Assembly (NCBI GenBank): GCA_963524205.1
Contig: CAURED010000004.1
Coordinates: forward strand, 1-64,000
Reading direction: 5' to 3'
Origin: Aminipila sp963524205
GTDB taxonomy: Bacteria; Bacillota; Clostridia; Peptostreptococcales; Anaerovoracaceae
Length of the DNA: 64,000 nt
Part shown: positions 17,013-26,336 of the stretch, in pieces
How positions within the stretch are numbered: the first letter of the stretch is position 1
Layout: each line of letters opens with the position of its first letter
Made by a program: the position numbers and the translations under genes
The notes under the pieces: model-generated
The model's database searches: none
What the model was told of the DNA's origin: nothing
Seen by the model: the letters and a program-made list of their open reading frames with translations, nothing else

Positions 17013-19085
17013 ATGAAAGATACTTTTGGCATAAGCCGAGTTATTGAGCCCAAAGGTGCTATTCCTGTTACCGCATGGAAAATTGACAATAGACGAGAAA
17101 TTAATGAACGAGAAATCAGAATTAATACCAGGCTGGTTCATATGGAAAAAAGCAGTTTTGAACAAGTCTGTTATGAATGTGGTTATGATGAAGATCGAAT
17201 AAAAGCTAAAATTATTGATATTATTCAGAAGCGTGGTAAATTGCATAACCCTTTTACCGATAGTGGCGGTATGGTTTACGGTAAAATTGAAGAAATAGGT
17301 AAAGTTTTTAAAGAAAACAGGCCCTGGTACAATGTAGGTGATGAAGTCCTTTGCAACACTACTATCACATCCGTACCACTTTTTATAGAAAAAATTGAAG
17401 CTATAGATTACAATTATGGTGAACTTATTATAAAAGGCTATACTATTTTATTTGAAAATTCACCTATGTTTATTAAACCAGAAGGACTAGCCCTAAACTA
17501 CACTATGACCACACTTGATGAAGCCGGTTCCATTCATACAATAAATACAATGGTTAACCCAGGGATGAGAGTTTTAATAATAGGAAAAGACCTTGTTTCT
17601 ACAATGGTTTACATTGGTTCTGTAAAAAAAGCTTTAGGTGATAATTGCTATATACTCACAATTATGGACAATGAAGCCTGTGGCAGCCTTACCTATAAGC
17701 AAGTGGAAACTGTAATTTTAAAATATGCTGATCGCTTCAGAATTGTTGATGTAACCAATCCAATTGAAGCTGTCGAAGAAATCATGCAGGAAGATTCTCA
17801 TCTTATGGATTTTACTATAAACTGTGAGGATTTATCAGGTTCTGAAGTTTTTAGTGTATTAATGACTAAAGAAAAAGGTTCTTTATACTTTACAAATTTA
17901 AGGAATGGGTACAGCAAAGCAATTCTTATTGCTGAGAGCATGGGTAAAGAAATAACAACATATTCTTTAGACCAATATTATGAGGGCTATGACAATTTTA
18001 CAATTCAATTACTGACCGAAATGCGTAACGATTTAGATGAAATCAATAATATGTACGAAAGTAATAAAAATGCCCACACTTTTGGTGATAAAGCTACTGC
18101 TCAAAGAAATTTAAATAAAACAAATCGTATTGATGATTTCGTTTTTGCCAGTCCTGTAACCAAAACCTTAGCCGATCAGGTAATCAATATAGCGAACTAT
18201 GACTGCAATGTTATCATTCAAGGAGAAACTGGTGTTGGTAAAGAAAAAATATTGGAGCTTATACATAAAAACAGCAATAGGAAATCAAATTCCTGCATCA
18301 AGATAAACTGTGCTACCATACAAGAAAATCTAGCTGAATCAGAGTTTTTCGGCTACGAAGCTGGGGCATTTACAGGTGCTCAGGCAGGTGGTAAAAAAGG
18401 TTATTTTGAATTAGCAAACAATGGAATACTATTTCTTGATGAAATAGGTCAATTATCTCCAGCTCTACAATCAAAACTTTTAAGAGTAATTCAGGAAGGA
18501 AGTTTTTATAGAATTGGCGGTACTAAACAAATAAATGTAAATGTCCGCGTAATATGTGCTAATAACATACCTATACATAAATTAGTGGAAGAAGGTAAAT
18601 TTAGAGAAGATTTATATTACAGACTAAATATATGCAGTATTGATGTTCCCCCACTTAGAGAGCGTAGAGAAGATATATACTGTCTTGCGGAATCATTCCT
18701 GGCTAAATATAACAAGCAGTATGGCATTTACAAAGAATTAACTGGTGATGCACTTAAAAGACTCGCTAGTTATGACTGGCCCGGTAATGTCCGTGAACTT
18801 GAAAATAAAATGCACAGAATTATTATAAATACCAGTACAAATCGAATTGATATAGCAGATGTGGATATGATTATAAATGAAAGCATATATTCTGATATAG
18901 CTTTTGATTTAAAAACTTCTTTCAGCAGCTCAACCGGAATAAATTTTGCTGAAATAATGGAAAGTCAGGAGAAAAAACTTTTAGAATATGCACTAAAACA
19001 AGAAGGGACCACTAGAAAAGCTGCATCCTATTTAAATATGACTCAGGCTCAATTAATGAGAAAAAAGCAAAAGTACGGCTTGTAA
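17013..19085 (+). CDS. Sigma-54-dependent activator with a diaminohexanoate-dehydrogenase-like sensor
   Basis: The first 350 or so of 690 residues resemble L-erythro-3,5-diaminohexanoate dehydrogenase of the lysine fermentation pathway (SRVIEPKGAIPVTAWKIDN, KRGKLHNPFTDSGGM). The dinucleotide glycine motif is degenerate: VLIIGKDLVST, where the enzyme has GxxGxxG. A linker leads to an AAA+ sigma-54 interaction domain with Walker A GETGVGKE, the GAFTGA loop, Walker B ILFLDEIG and the arginine finger REDLYYRLN. A Fis-type helix-turn-helix ends the protein. The intact GAFTGA motif predicts true sigma-54 activation. I infer a metabolite sensor for lysine catabolism genes located elsewhere. Confidence 0.85.
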   Translation: MKDTFGISRVIEPKGAIPVTAWKIDNRREINEREIRINTRLVHMEKSSFEQVCYECGYDEDRIKAKIIDIIQKRGKLHNPFTDSGGMVYGKIEEIGKVFKENRPWYNVGDEVLCNTTITSVPLFIEKIEAIDYNYGELIIKGYTILFENSPMFIKPEGLALNYTMTTLDEAGSIHTINTMVNPGMRVLIIGKDLVSTMVYIGSVKKALGDNCYILTIMDNEACGSLTYKQVETVILKYADRFRIVDVTNPIEAVEEIMQEDSHLMDFTINCEDLSGSEVFSVLMTKEKGSLYFTNLRNGYSKAILIAESMGKEITTYSLDQYYEGYDNFTIQLLTEMRNDLDEINNMYESNKNAHTFGDKATAQRNLNKTNRIDDFVFASPVTKTLADQVINIANYDCNVIIQGETGVGKEKILELIHKNSNRKSNSCIKINCATIQENLAESEFFGYEAGAFTGAQAGGKKGYFELANNGILFLDEIGQLSPALQSKLLRVIQEGSFYRIGGTKQINVNVRVICANNIPIHKLVEEGKFREDLYYRLNICSIDVPPLRERREDIYCLAESFLAKYNKQYGIYKELTGDALKRLASYDWPGNVRELENKMHRIIINTSTNRIDIADVDMIINESIYSDIAFDLKTSFSSSTGINFAEIMESQEKKLLEYALKQEGTTRKAASYLNMTQAQLMRKKQKYGL

Positions 19086-19269
19086 GCTGTGCTTTTCAAT
19101 TTTTAAGTTCAATAGAATTATTTTTTTAATTAAAGAATATTATAAAATATTTTTAGAAAAATAACAATGTAATTGAAACCTTAAGTTGTTTTATGGTTTA
19201 ATATGGTTATAATTTAAAATTTTACGGGTAAATATTATATTAGTTTTAGTAGAAAGGATTAGGCTTATT

Positions 19270-20181
19270 ATGAAAAAGGTAATAATTATAGGCAATGGAC
19301 CTGCTGGTATTTCGGCTGCATTATATACAATCAGAGCCGGAATTAAAACAATTGTTATAGGCAACGGGCTCGGTTCCTTAGGTAAAGCTGATAAAATCGA
19401 GAACTTCTATGGATTTGAGTTTCCTATACCTGGGTCTAAATTAGTAGAAACAGGTATTGCACAGGCCAAACGATTAGGTGCAGAAATTATAAGTGAAGAA
19501 GTTGTAGGAATAAGCACCATTGATAACCATTCAGAATCCACAGAATCAAAAAGTACTTTTTCTGTGAGAACTGACAAAAACGAATATGTATCTGATGCTG
19601 TCATTCTGGCCACAGGGGCTTCCCGAACCGCACCTCCTATTAAAGGGCTTAAGGAGTTAGAAGGGCAAGGAGTTAGTTATTGCGCAATCTGCGATGCTTT
19701 TTTTTATAGAAATAAAGATGTAGCAGTCTTAGGCAGTGGTGAATATGCACTAAATGAGGCAAAAGAACTTCTTCCTATCGTAAATTCTGTAACCTTACTT
19801 ACAAATGGTTCAGAACCTACTGTTTGCTTTCCAAAAGAAATTAATATTGAAAAACATGCAATTTCCAGCTTAAATCCAGGTGCTCCAAACCCATTATTAG
19901 GCGGCATCGGTTCTCTTGAATCGGTTACCCTTAACTACCAAAATAAAATTAAATTAGACGGTATTTTTGTAGCTTACGGAACAGCCGGCAGTTCTGCCTT
20001 AGCAAAAAAGGTAGGAGCCTTTATAGAAGGAAACAAAATTATAGTAAACTCTGAAATGTCCACAAATGTTCCTGGATTATATGCTGCTGGTGATTGCATT
20101 GGTGGATTATTACAAATATCTAAAGCTGTAAGCGATGGGGCCATTGCAGGGACATCTGTAGTTAAATATCTTCGTAAATAA
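19270..20181 (+). CDS. trxB: Thioredoxin reductase-like flavoprotein
   Basis: This 303-residue flavoprotein has the FAD motif IIGNGPAGISAALY at the N-terminus, the redox-active CAICD near residue 139, a second nucleotide fold with LGSGEYALNEA, and the C-terminal FAD-binding AAGDCIGG. The usual NADPH-specificity HRRxxxR segment after the second fold is not visible (VTLLTNGSEPT occupies the region), so it may use another reductant, as clostridial ferredoxin- or alternative-donor reductases do. A likely promoter has TATAAT at 19208-19213. trxA lies 116 bases downstream. Confidence 0.85.
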   Translation: MKKVIIIGNGPAGISAALYTIRAGIKTIVIGNGLGSLGKADKIENFYGFEFPIPGSKLVETGIAQAKRLGAEIISEEVVGISTIDNHSESTESKSTFSVRTDKNEYVSDAVILATGASRTAPPIKGLKELEGQGVSYCAICDAFFYRNKDVAVLGSGEYALNEAKELLPIVNSVTLLTNGSEPTVCFPKEINIEKHAISSLNPGAPNPLLGGIGSLESVTLNYQNKIKLDGIFVAYGTAGSSALAKKVGAFIEGNKIIVNSEMSTNVPGLYAAGDCIGGLLQISKAVSDGAIAGTSVVKYLRK

Positions 20182-20296
20182 ACTATTTAGTTAAATTTGG
20201 TGATAAAGTCACGGAATATGGGTATAAAATATACTATAATCACAACATAAACCAACACATTTTGATCGTATTAAAAATATAGTAAGGAGAAAAAAT

Positions 20297-20608
20297 ATGT
20301 CAGTATTAACAGTAACAAAAGACAATTTTCAAACAGAAGTTATGGAGTCTGATAAGCCAGTACTAATTGATTTTTGGGCATCTTGGTGTGGTCCATGTAA
20401 AATGGTTTCACCTATTGTAGATGAAATTGCAAGCGAAGTATCAACTGCTAAGGTTTGCAAGGTAAACATCGATGAACAACCAGAACTTGCAAGCGCTTTT
20501 AATGTAATGAGTATCCCAACTTTAGCCGTTATAAAAGAGGGCAAAGTTGTAAATGTGGCAGTGGGTGCTCGTCCAAAAAACGATATTGTTTCCATGTTAA
20601 ACGAATAA
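20297..20608 (+). CDS. trxA: Thioredoxin
   Basis: The 103-residue protein has the canonical WASWCGPCKMV active site, the buried aspartate in LIDFWASW, and the cis-proline in SIPTLAVIKEG. It starts at ATG 20297 after AAGGAG. A TATAAT at 20235-20240 suggests its own promoter as well as cotranscription with trxB. Its partner is likely the adjacent flavoprotein reductase. Confidence 0.96.
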   Translation: MSVLTVTKDNFQTEVMESDKPVLIDFWASWCGPCKMVSPIVDEIASEVSTAKVCKVNIDEQPELASAFNVMSIPTLAVIKEGKVVNVAVGARPKNDIVSMLNE

Positions 20609-20626
20609 TCCAACTACGAAATCATT

Positions 20627-20664
20627 AAAAAAGAAGCATTCAATTAGTAAAATGCTTCTTTTTT
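20627..20664. terminator. Bidirectional terminator between trxA and the CofE-like gene
   Basis: A perfect 14-bp stem (AAAAAAGAAGCATT at 20627-20640, complement at 20651-20664) has poly-A and poly-T arms. Confidence 0.85.
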
Positions 20665-20669
20665 ATTAC

Positions 20670-21860
20670 TTATTTTGTATAATTATCAAAATAACCCTGA
20701 ATATAAACAATCGGGGTTCCCTTATCACCACTTCCAGAAGTCAAGTCACAGAGCGAACCAATTAAATCTGTTAGTCTTCTTGGGGTTGTTCCCTGTGCTA
20801 CCATTGAATCTCCCAGATTATTATCCTTATTCTTAATGTATTCAGAAATAGCATCCTTAAGTGCATCGCCACTCAAGTCTGCAAAGTCGTTGTCAGCAAG
20901 ATACTTAATCTTAACTTCATTTGGTGTTCCTTCAAGTCCTTCTGTATATCCAGGTGAAACTACTGGATCTGCAAGTTCCCAAATCTTTCCTACAGGATCC
21001 TTAAAAGCACCATCACCATAAACCATAACTTCAATTACTTTTCCTGTCTTTTCCTTAACTTCTGCCTGAATACTTTTTACAAACTCAGTACAATCATTTG
21101 GAAATAGCTTTACTGTTTCTTCGGTTGCTTTATTGGAGCCAAGTATACCATATTTTGTATTGAACCCACTTCCAGAAACACTGTCAGTAAGTAAATCGTC
21201 TAGCCCTAATACAATATCTGCACCGGCCTTCTTTAGTATTTTCTTCGTTCTAGCTCTAGTATGAATATCACAAGTTAAAACATTCTTAGTATAATCAAGA
21301 ATAATCTTTGGATTATTAGCAAAAATAATTTCCGCCTCTGCTCCCTCTTCTTCAATTAACTGCTTGTAATAATTTACATAATCCATACCTGTGAAAGTAT
21401 GCTTTGACTTTCCAAAAATGTTTTCAAATTGCTCCTGACTTAATACGTCAGTATATGGATTAATATTTTTTGCATCAAGTAAATCAACATCTACCAAATG
21501 ATTCCCTACTTCATCGCTTGGGTAGCTAAGCATTAATACAATTTTTTTAGCTCCCTTAGCAATACCTCTTAGGCAAATAGCAAATCTGTTACGGCTTAAG
21601 ATTGGAAATATAACTCCAATTGTATCTCCGCCTAGTTTAGCCCTGACATCCTCTGCAAGCTGTGATTTTGTAGCATAATTACCTTGAGCTCTTGCCACAA
21701 CAGCTTCAGTAATCGCTAGTATGTCTTTATCCTGAATTTGAAATTCGCCAGTACTAGCAGCGCCTAATAGTACATCTACTACTATTTTCTTTAAATCATC
21801 GCCCTCTCTGATTATCGGTGCTCTTAATCCCCTAGAAACCGTTCCAACTCTTCTTTCCAT
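20670..21860 (-). CDS. Coenzyme F420-0:L-glutamate ligase-like protein
   Basis: The 396-residue protein aligns with the long clostridial branch of the F420 gamma-glutamyl ligase family (CofE-like), with RGLRAPIIREGDDL near the start, AITEAVVARAQGNY and ADIVLGLDDL segments. True CofE adds glutamate to F420, but no other F420 gene is in the window and such orphans are widespread in Firmicutes, so the substrate is unknown. I use ATG 21860, nine bases after GAGAGG, rather than the GTG three codons upstream that lies inside the ribosome site. Confidence 0.78.
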   Translation of the reverse strand: MERRVGTVSRGLRAPIIREGDDLKKIVVDVLLGAASTGEFQIQDKDILAITEAVVARAQGNYATKSQLAEDVRAKLGGDTIGVIFPILSRNRFAICLRGIAKGAKKIVLMLSYPSDEVGNHLVDVDLLDAKNINPYTDVLSQEQFENIFGKSKHTFTGMDYVNYYKQLIEEEGAEAEIIFANNPKIILDYTKNVLTCDIHTRARTKKILKKAGADIVLGLDDLLTDSVSGSGFNTKYGILGSNKATEETVKLFPNDCTEFVKSIQAEVKEKTGKVIEVMVYGDGAFKDPVGKIWELADPVVSPGYTEGLEGTPNEVKIKYLADNDFADLSGDALKDAISEYIKNKDNNLGDSMVAQGTTPRRLTDLIGSLCDLTSGSGDKGTPIVYIQGYFDNYTK

Positions 21861-21913
21861 CAATAACACCCTCTCTTTCGAACATTTTTCAAATGTTTAT
21901 ATTTCTATTTATT

Positions 21914-22735
21914 CTATAATTGATTTAAAGAATAAAGTAATTCATTTAAACCTGTATCATAATTTTCATCTTCATCTTCAGATAAGCTCCCTGATGCAAA
22001 TAACTCCTGCATATCTAATTGATGACGTAATATTTGTAATCTAGCTGCATAATAAGCCTTTTCAGTTCCCATCTCAGAATACGAATTAGTTCCTGATAAC
22101 AATTTATCTAACACTGAATTTGAACTATCTTTCGTTCTAGTGACTTGTTCTGGTAATTCAATGTCTTCTCCCATATATCCGAGAATCTTCTTTATATAAT
22201 TTTGAGTTTCTGCAAAAGGAGGTACACCTCCATATTTGGCTACATTTCCTGATCCGGCATTGTAAGCCGCCAAAGCTAAAGTAATGTCTCCATCATAAGC
22301 CTTTAGTTTTTGGGATATATAGTTTGCTCCACCCATAATATTTTGTTCAGGATCATACGCATCAACTACTCCTAATGCTTTGGCTGTAGCTGGCATTAAT
22401 TGCATAACACCCATTGCACCACACTTGGATACCGCATTTGGATTAAATCCAGACTCTGCCTTTGCTACTGCTTTCAATAATTCTTCTGGAACATCATAAG
22501 TTTCAGCTGCTTTTGCAAATATTTCATCTAATTCGGTGTTTGTAGTTATATTATTTTTATTGTCAGATGAATATATAGCATTCGAAAGTGATCCAAGTCC
22601 TTGATTTCCAGAAACAATTTTGTTCAAAGTCTGTTCAAAATTATTTTTCTTTTCACTAGGTGCAGCAATAGCAACTGTTCCCTGATTTATTCCTTGAACA
22701 TATTGATTTATTAAATTCACTTTATCAATACTCAT
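21914..22735 (-). CDS. Lytic transglycosylase (SLT domain)
   Basis: This protein cleaves peptidoglycan glycan strands. Residues 75-190 of 273 form a soluble-lytic-transglycosylase domain with catalytic Glu in AVAKAESGFNPNAVS and the family motifs GVMQLMPATAKALG and ALAAYNAGSGNV. The N-terminal 70 residues are low complexity, polar and without a classical signal peptide, and the C-terminal 80 are acidic. Secretion by a non-classical route, or as part of a flagellar or surface assembly, is possible. Confidence 0.85.
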   Translation of the reverse strand: MSIDKVNLINQYVQGINQGTVAIAAPSEKKNNFEQTLNKIVSGNQGLGSLSNAIYSSDNKNNITTNTELDEIFAKAAETYDVPEELLKAVAKAESGFNPNAVSKCGAMGVMQLMPATAKALGVVDAYDPEQNIMGGANYISQKLKAYDGDITLALAAYNAGSGNVAKYGGVPPFAETQNYIKKILGYMGEDIELPEQVTRTKDSSNSVLDKLLSGTNSYSEMGTEKAYYAARLQILRHQLDMQELFASGSLSEDEDENYDTGLNELLYSLNQL

Positions 22736-22819
22736 ACTAAGCTCCCATCATTGCCTTATAAATAGCATATACTTCATTGTACCACAATTCCTAAATATCT
22801 CCAAATAAAAAAGTTAAAA

Positions 22820-24178
22820 CTAGATAATCATTGTAATAATTCTAAGAGTAAACAATACACTACTAATCCACATTATAGCTGGTATATCTTTAACCTTTCC
22901 CGAGCATAGTTTTAAAATTACCCAGCTTAATATGCCAAACATAATACCATTTGCAATTGAATAAGTGAATGGCATCATTACGATTGCTACAAAACCACCT
23001 ATGGAGTCCGCAATATCACCATCAAATTTCATCTTTTTGACAGAGTTCATCATAAGCCATCCTACAAATATCAAAGCTGGTGCAGTAGCAAAACTAGGTA
23101 TTGCTAAAAAAATTGGGGAGAAAAATAAGGCAATAATAAAAAACACTGCAGTAGAAACTGATGTTAATCCAGTTCTTCCCCCTTGCCCTACACCTGCACA
23201 ACTTTCCATATATGTTGTAACCGTAGAAGTACCCATGCATGCACCTACAACTGTCCCGATAGCATCTGAAAGCAATGCTCCACTGGCTCTTGGCAATTTT
23301 CCATCTTCATCTAATAGATCCGCTTTGTCTGCAATTCCAATTAATCCACCAACTGTATCAAATAAATCCACAAATAAAAATGAAAATACAATTACGGCAA
23401 ATTGCATGAAATTATCTGCAACAAATCCAAAGTCAAATGCAAAAAGTGAAGGCATTGATGGTGTAAAGCTTACTCCTTGTAAATTTGGAAATACAGGATA
23501 ATGACCTAGTTCAAAATCCACTTTATACCATCCAATGTATTGTGCAATCATTCCTAATCCCCAGGTGGCTAAAATCCCCCATAATATGGGGCAAATTACC
23601 TTATGGTGATTCAAGATACAAATAATTAGAAATCCTAAAAATGCTAATGCAAAAGGTGCTGAAGGAACGGTTCCTAAGTCTACTAAAGTTGAACTGCTTG
23701 CTATAACAATCCCCGCATTACTAAGCCCTATTAAAGTTATAAATAATCCAATTCCCACAGTAATACCATACTTTAAGTTCCTAGGAACATCATTTATAAG
23801 CGTTTCTCTAAACTTACAGATTGATAGTAGAATAAATATTATTCCTTCAACTAATACAGCTGTTAACGCGATCTTCCATGGATCATTTATTCCCTGCTGA
23901 GCTAATGGTATACATACGGAATAAGTAAAATACGCATTTAAGCCCATACCTGATGCAAGAGCCACCGGATAGTTAGAAAAGAAGGCCATTATTAACGTAG
24001 CAATTGCTGCTGATATAGCCGTAGCCGTAAAAACTCCCCCACTATCCATACCTGCTTCAGCCAGCATATTGGGATTAACAGCCAATATGTACGCCATAGA
24101 TAAAAATGTAGTAGCACCTGCAATAATTTCTGTTTTTACGTCAGTATTATTTTCTTTTAATTTAAAAAATTTGTCCAT
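22820..24178 (-). CDS. NCS2-family purine permease (AzgA/PbuG-like)
   Basis: A 452-residue membrane protein with about 13 hydrophobic segments. The N-terminus EIIAGATTFLSMAYILAVNPNML, read in parts, and the MDSGGVFTATAISAA and ASGMGLNAYFTYSV segments are typical of the adenine/guanine/hypoxanthine proton symporters of the AzgA group, which also includes the DLFDTVGGLIG signature seen here. It is likely a nucleobase importer. No purine riboswitch was found in its 150-base upstream region. Confidence 0.9.
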   Translation of the reverse strand: MDKFFKLKENNTDVKTEIIAGATTFLSMAYILAVNPNMLAEAGMDSGGVFTATAISAAIATLIMAFFSNYPVALASGMGLNAYFTYSVCIPLAQQGINDPWKIALTAVLVEGIIFILLSICKFRETLINDVPRNLKYGITVGIGLFITLIGLSNAGIVIASSSTLVDLGTVPSAPFALAFLGFLIICILNHHKVICPILWGILATWGLGMIAQYIGWYKVDFELGHYPVFPNLQGVSFTPSMPSLFAFDFGFVADNFMQFAVIVFSFLFVDLFDTVGGLIGIADKADLLDEDGKLPRASGALLSDAIGTVVGACMGTSTVTTYMESCAGVGQGGRTGLTSVSTAVFFIIALFFSPIFLAIPSFATAPALIFVGWLMMNSVKKMKFDGDIADSIGGFVAIVMMPFTYSIANGIMFGILSWVILKLCSGKVKDIPAIMWISSVLFTLRIITMII

Positions 24179-24326
24179 TGTATTTTCCTTTCAACTAGAT
24201 TAGTTCTTTTTCAACATGCTATTACCGATTTTGCATGAAATCATTAAATTTGTCAATACAATAACTTGTCTTCATATGGTATACTATTAAGTTAGTATAT
24301 GATTATATATAATAGGAGGTTATAAG

Positions 24327-26336
24327 TTGTCCGACTTTATGAATAATATTGGCGAAGTGCTTTCAGATTTTGCCGCACGCACTTGGGAAATAACTCAATA
24401 TTCCTTTCAATGGATTACAGAGAATCCCACAACAGTTGCAGACTGGTATGGTGGAATAGTACGATGGATTTTCCCCGTGCTTGCACTGGGCATTCTTTTA
24501 TCTGTACTTCATGACATGCTTAGAGTAAAAAATCCAGAAGAAACTTGGGGTTATTTGGTATCGCCTGAGCTTGGAAAATTTCCTATACATCACTGGGAGT
24601 GTACTGTTGGTCGTGCCAGACACTGTGACGTAGTTATAAATTTTCCTACAATTTCTCGAACTCAATGTTCACTAATACGTGATGATAATGGCAATTGGAA
24701 GGTCTACAGCCTTTCAGAAAAAAATCCAACCATATGTAATGGTCATCAAATAGAAGAATCCGCCTCAGTAAAACCTGGGGAAACCATTATGTTGGGTGGT
24801 GTAATTCTTACTTTAGAGACAATTTCAGAGCTAGAACATGAGGAACAGCAGCGAAACAGAATATCTCAAAGCCGTCCAACTCCACCCTGGGCTTCATTTG
24901 TCATGCTGACAATTTTTCAAATATTAACAGTATTTCAGCTAATAATTACACGTCCCGATTATTCCAACACTATTGTGTTATGCTATGGAGCTCTTCTAGG
25001 GGTTATGTGGGGCTACGTAATGCTTTCAAAATTAGCTAAACGAACAGGCTTTGAACCAGAAATACTGGCTTTTTTTGCCTGTACCTTAAACCTTGCAATA
25101 TCAGCTTCCTCTGCTCCAGATTCCCTTCTAAAACAAACCTTTACTATCATATTAGGTATTGCAGTATTTTTAGTTTTAGGATGGTACCTGAGAGATTTGA
25201 ATCGAGTTATTAAAACCAGACATTTTATGGCCTTGGCTACAATTGGTCTTCTTTTAATTAACCTTGTATTTGGTTCTGTTATACATGGAGCACAAAATTG
25301 GATTTCCATTGCCGGAATTTCTGTTCAGCCTTCTGAATTAGCTAAGGTATGCTTTATCTTTGCTGGTTCAGCAACCTTAGATAGGCTTTTTGTTAAAAGA
25401 AATTTATGGGGTTTCATGCTATTATCCGGATTTTGTTTATGCGCCCTTGCTATAATGAGTGACTTTGGAACTGCTGCAATTTTCTTCGTAGTATTCCTTG
25501 TAATCGCCTTTCTTCGTTCTGGGGATTTTGCCACTTTATCATTAATTTGTGGAGGTGCTGTAGCTGGTGGCGGATTAGTTTTGAGGTTTAAGCCTTATAT
25601 TGCTTCCCGTTTTTCAGTATGGGGGCACGCTTGGCAGAATGCTACTGGCTCTGGCTATCAACAAGTCCGCACCATGTCTGCTGCTGCCAGTGGAGGTCTG
25701 ATTGGTGTAGGTGCTGGTAACGGATGGTTACATAATATCGCTGCTGCAAATACCGATTTAGTCTTTGGAATGTTATGTGAAGAATGGGGTCTTATAATAG
25801 CATTATTAGCAGTAGCAAGTATTGTCACTTTATCTATATTTGCATATAGGGTTACTAAAACAGGTCGTTCCGCATTCTACACTACCGCAGCATGTGCAGC
25901 AACCTCACTTTTAGTATTCCAAACTATTTTAAATGTATTTGGCTCTGTCGATTTACTTCCCCTAACTGGTGTTACGTTTCCCTTTATCTCTTGCGGTGGC
26001 TCCAGTATGATAAGTTCCTGGGGTTTGTTAGCCTTCTTAAAGGCCGCAGATACAAGACAGAATGCAAGTTTTGCTGTTCGAAGTCTTCCTAGTTTAGGTG
26101 ACGAAACGGCTTATTACGATAATGAAGAAATGGCGGAATATCCGTACGAATATGAGGATTCCGAAAAATTTAATGTTGAAGATAAAGATGAAACTGACGA
26201 TGAAATTGATTCTTTTTTAAAGAAATTTCAAAATATGAATATTGAGCAAACAGATTATGATGCTAAACAAAATCAAATTAATAATTTTTTAAATAAATTT
26301 GACCAGCTAGATGACGAAGAGGAGGAAAATAAATGA
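24327..26336 (+). CDS. FHA domain fused to FtsW/RodA/SpoVE-type peptidoglycan polymerase
   Basis: The 669-residue protein begins with a membrane segment (about residues 45-62), then a forkhead-associated phosphopeptide-binding domain (residues 88-172: TVGRARHCDV, SRTQC, NGHQI), then an FtsW/RodA polytopic domain (about 200-580) with the conserved GAQNWISIAGISVQPSE, SDFGTA and PFISCGGSS motifs. An acidic tail follows. SEDS proteins polymerise glycan strands with a class B penicillin-binding protein, here the next gene, which overlaps by four bases. The FHA fusion suggests control by Ser/Thr phosphorylation. TTG at 24327 follows AGGAGG. Confidence 0.88.
   Translation: MSDFMNNIGEVLSDFAARTWEITQYSFQWITENPTTVADWYGGIVRWIFPVLALGILLSVLHDMLRVKNPEETWGYLVSPELGKFPIHHWECTVGRARHCDVVINFPTISRTQCSLIRDDNGNWKVYSLSEKNPTICNGHQIEESASVKPGETIMLGGVILTLETISELEHEEQQRNRISQSRPTPPWASFVMLTIFQILTVFQLIITRPDYSNTIVLCYGALLGVMWGYVMLSKLAKRTGFEPEILAFFACTLNLAISASSAPDSLLKQTFTIILGIAVFLVLGWYLRDLNRVIKTRHFMALATIGLLLINLVFGSVIHGAQNWISIAGISVQPSELAKVCFIFAGSATLDRLFVKRNLWGFMLLSGFCLCALAIMSDFGTAAIFFVVFLVIAFLRSGDFATLSLICGGAVAGGGLVLRFKPYIASRFSVWGHAWQNATGSGYQQVRTMSAAASGGLIGVGAGNGWLHNIAAANTDLVFGMLCEEWGLIIALLAVASIVTLSIFAYRVTKTGRSAFYTTAACAATSLLVFQTILNVFGSVDLLPLTGVTFPFISCGGSSMISSWGLLAFLKAADTRQNASFAVRSLPSLGDETAYYDNEEMAEYPYEYEDSEKFNVEDKDETDDEIDSFLKKFQNMNIEQTDYDAKQNQINNFLNKFDQLDDEEEENK

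Noticed and set aside
22965..23501. 178-codon plus-strand open frame opposite the purine permease
   Set aside because: It mirrors a conserved membrane protein and has no homology signal of its own.
24180..24326. Purine riboswitch or PurR operator before the NCS2 permease
   Set aside because: No purine-aptamer core or recognisable PurBox is present in the 150-base upstream region.
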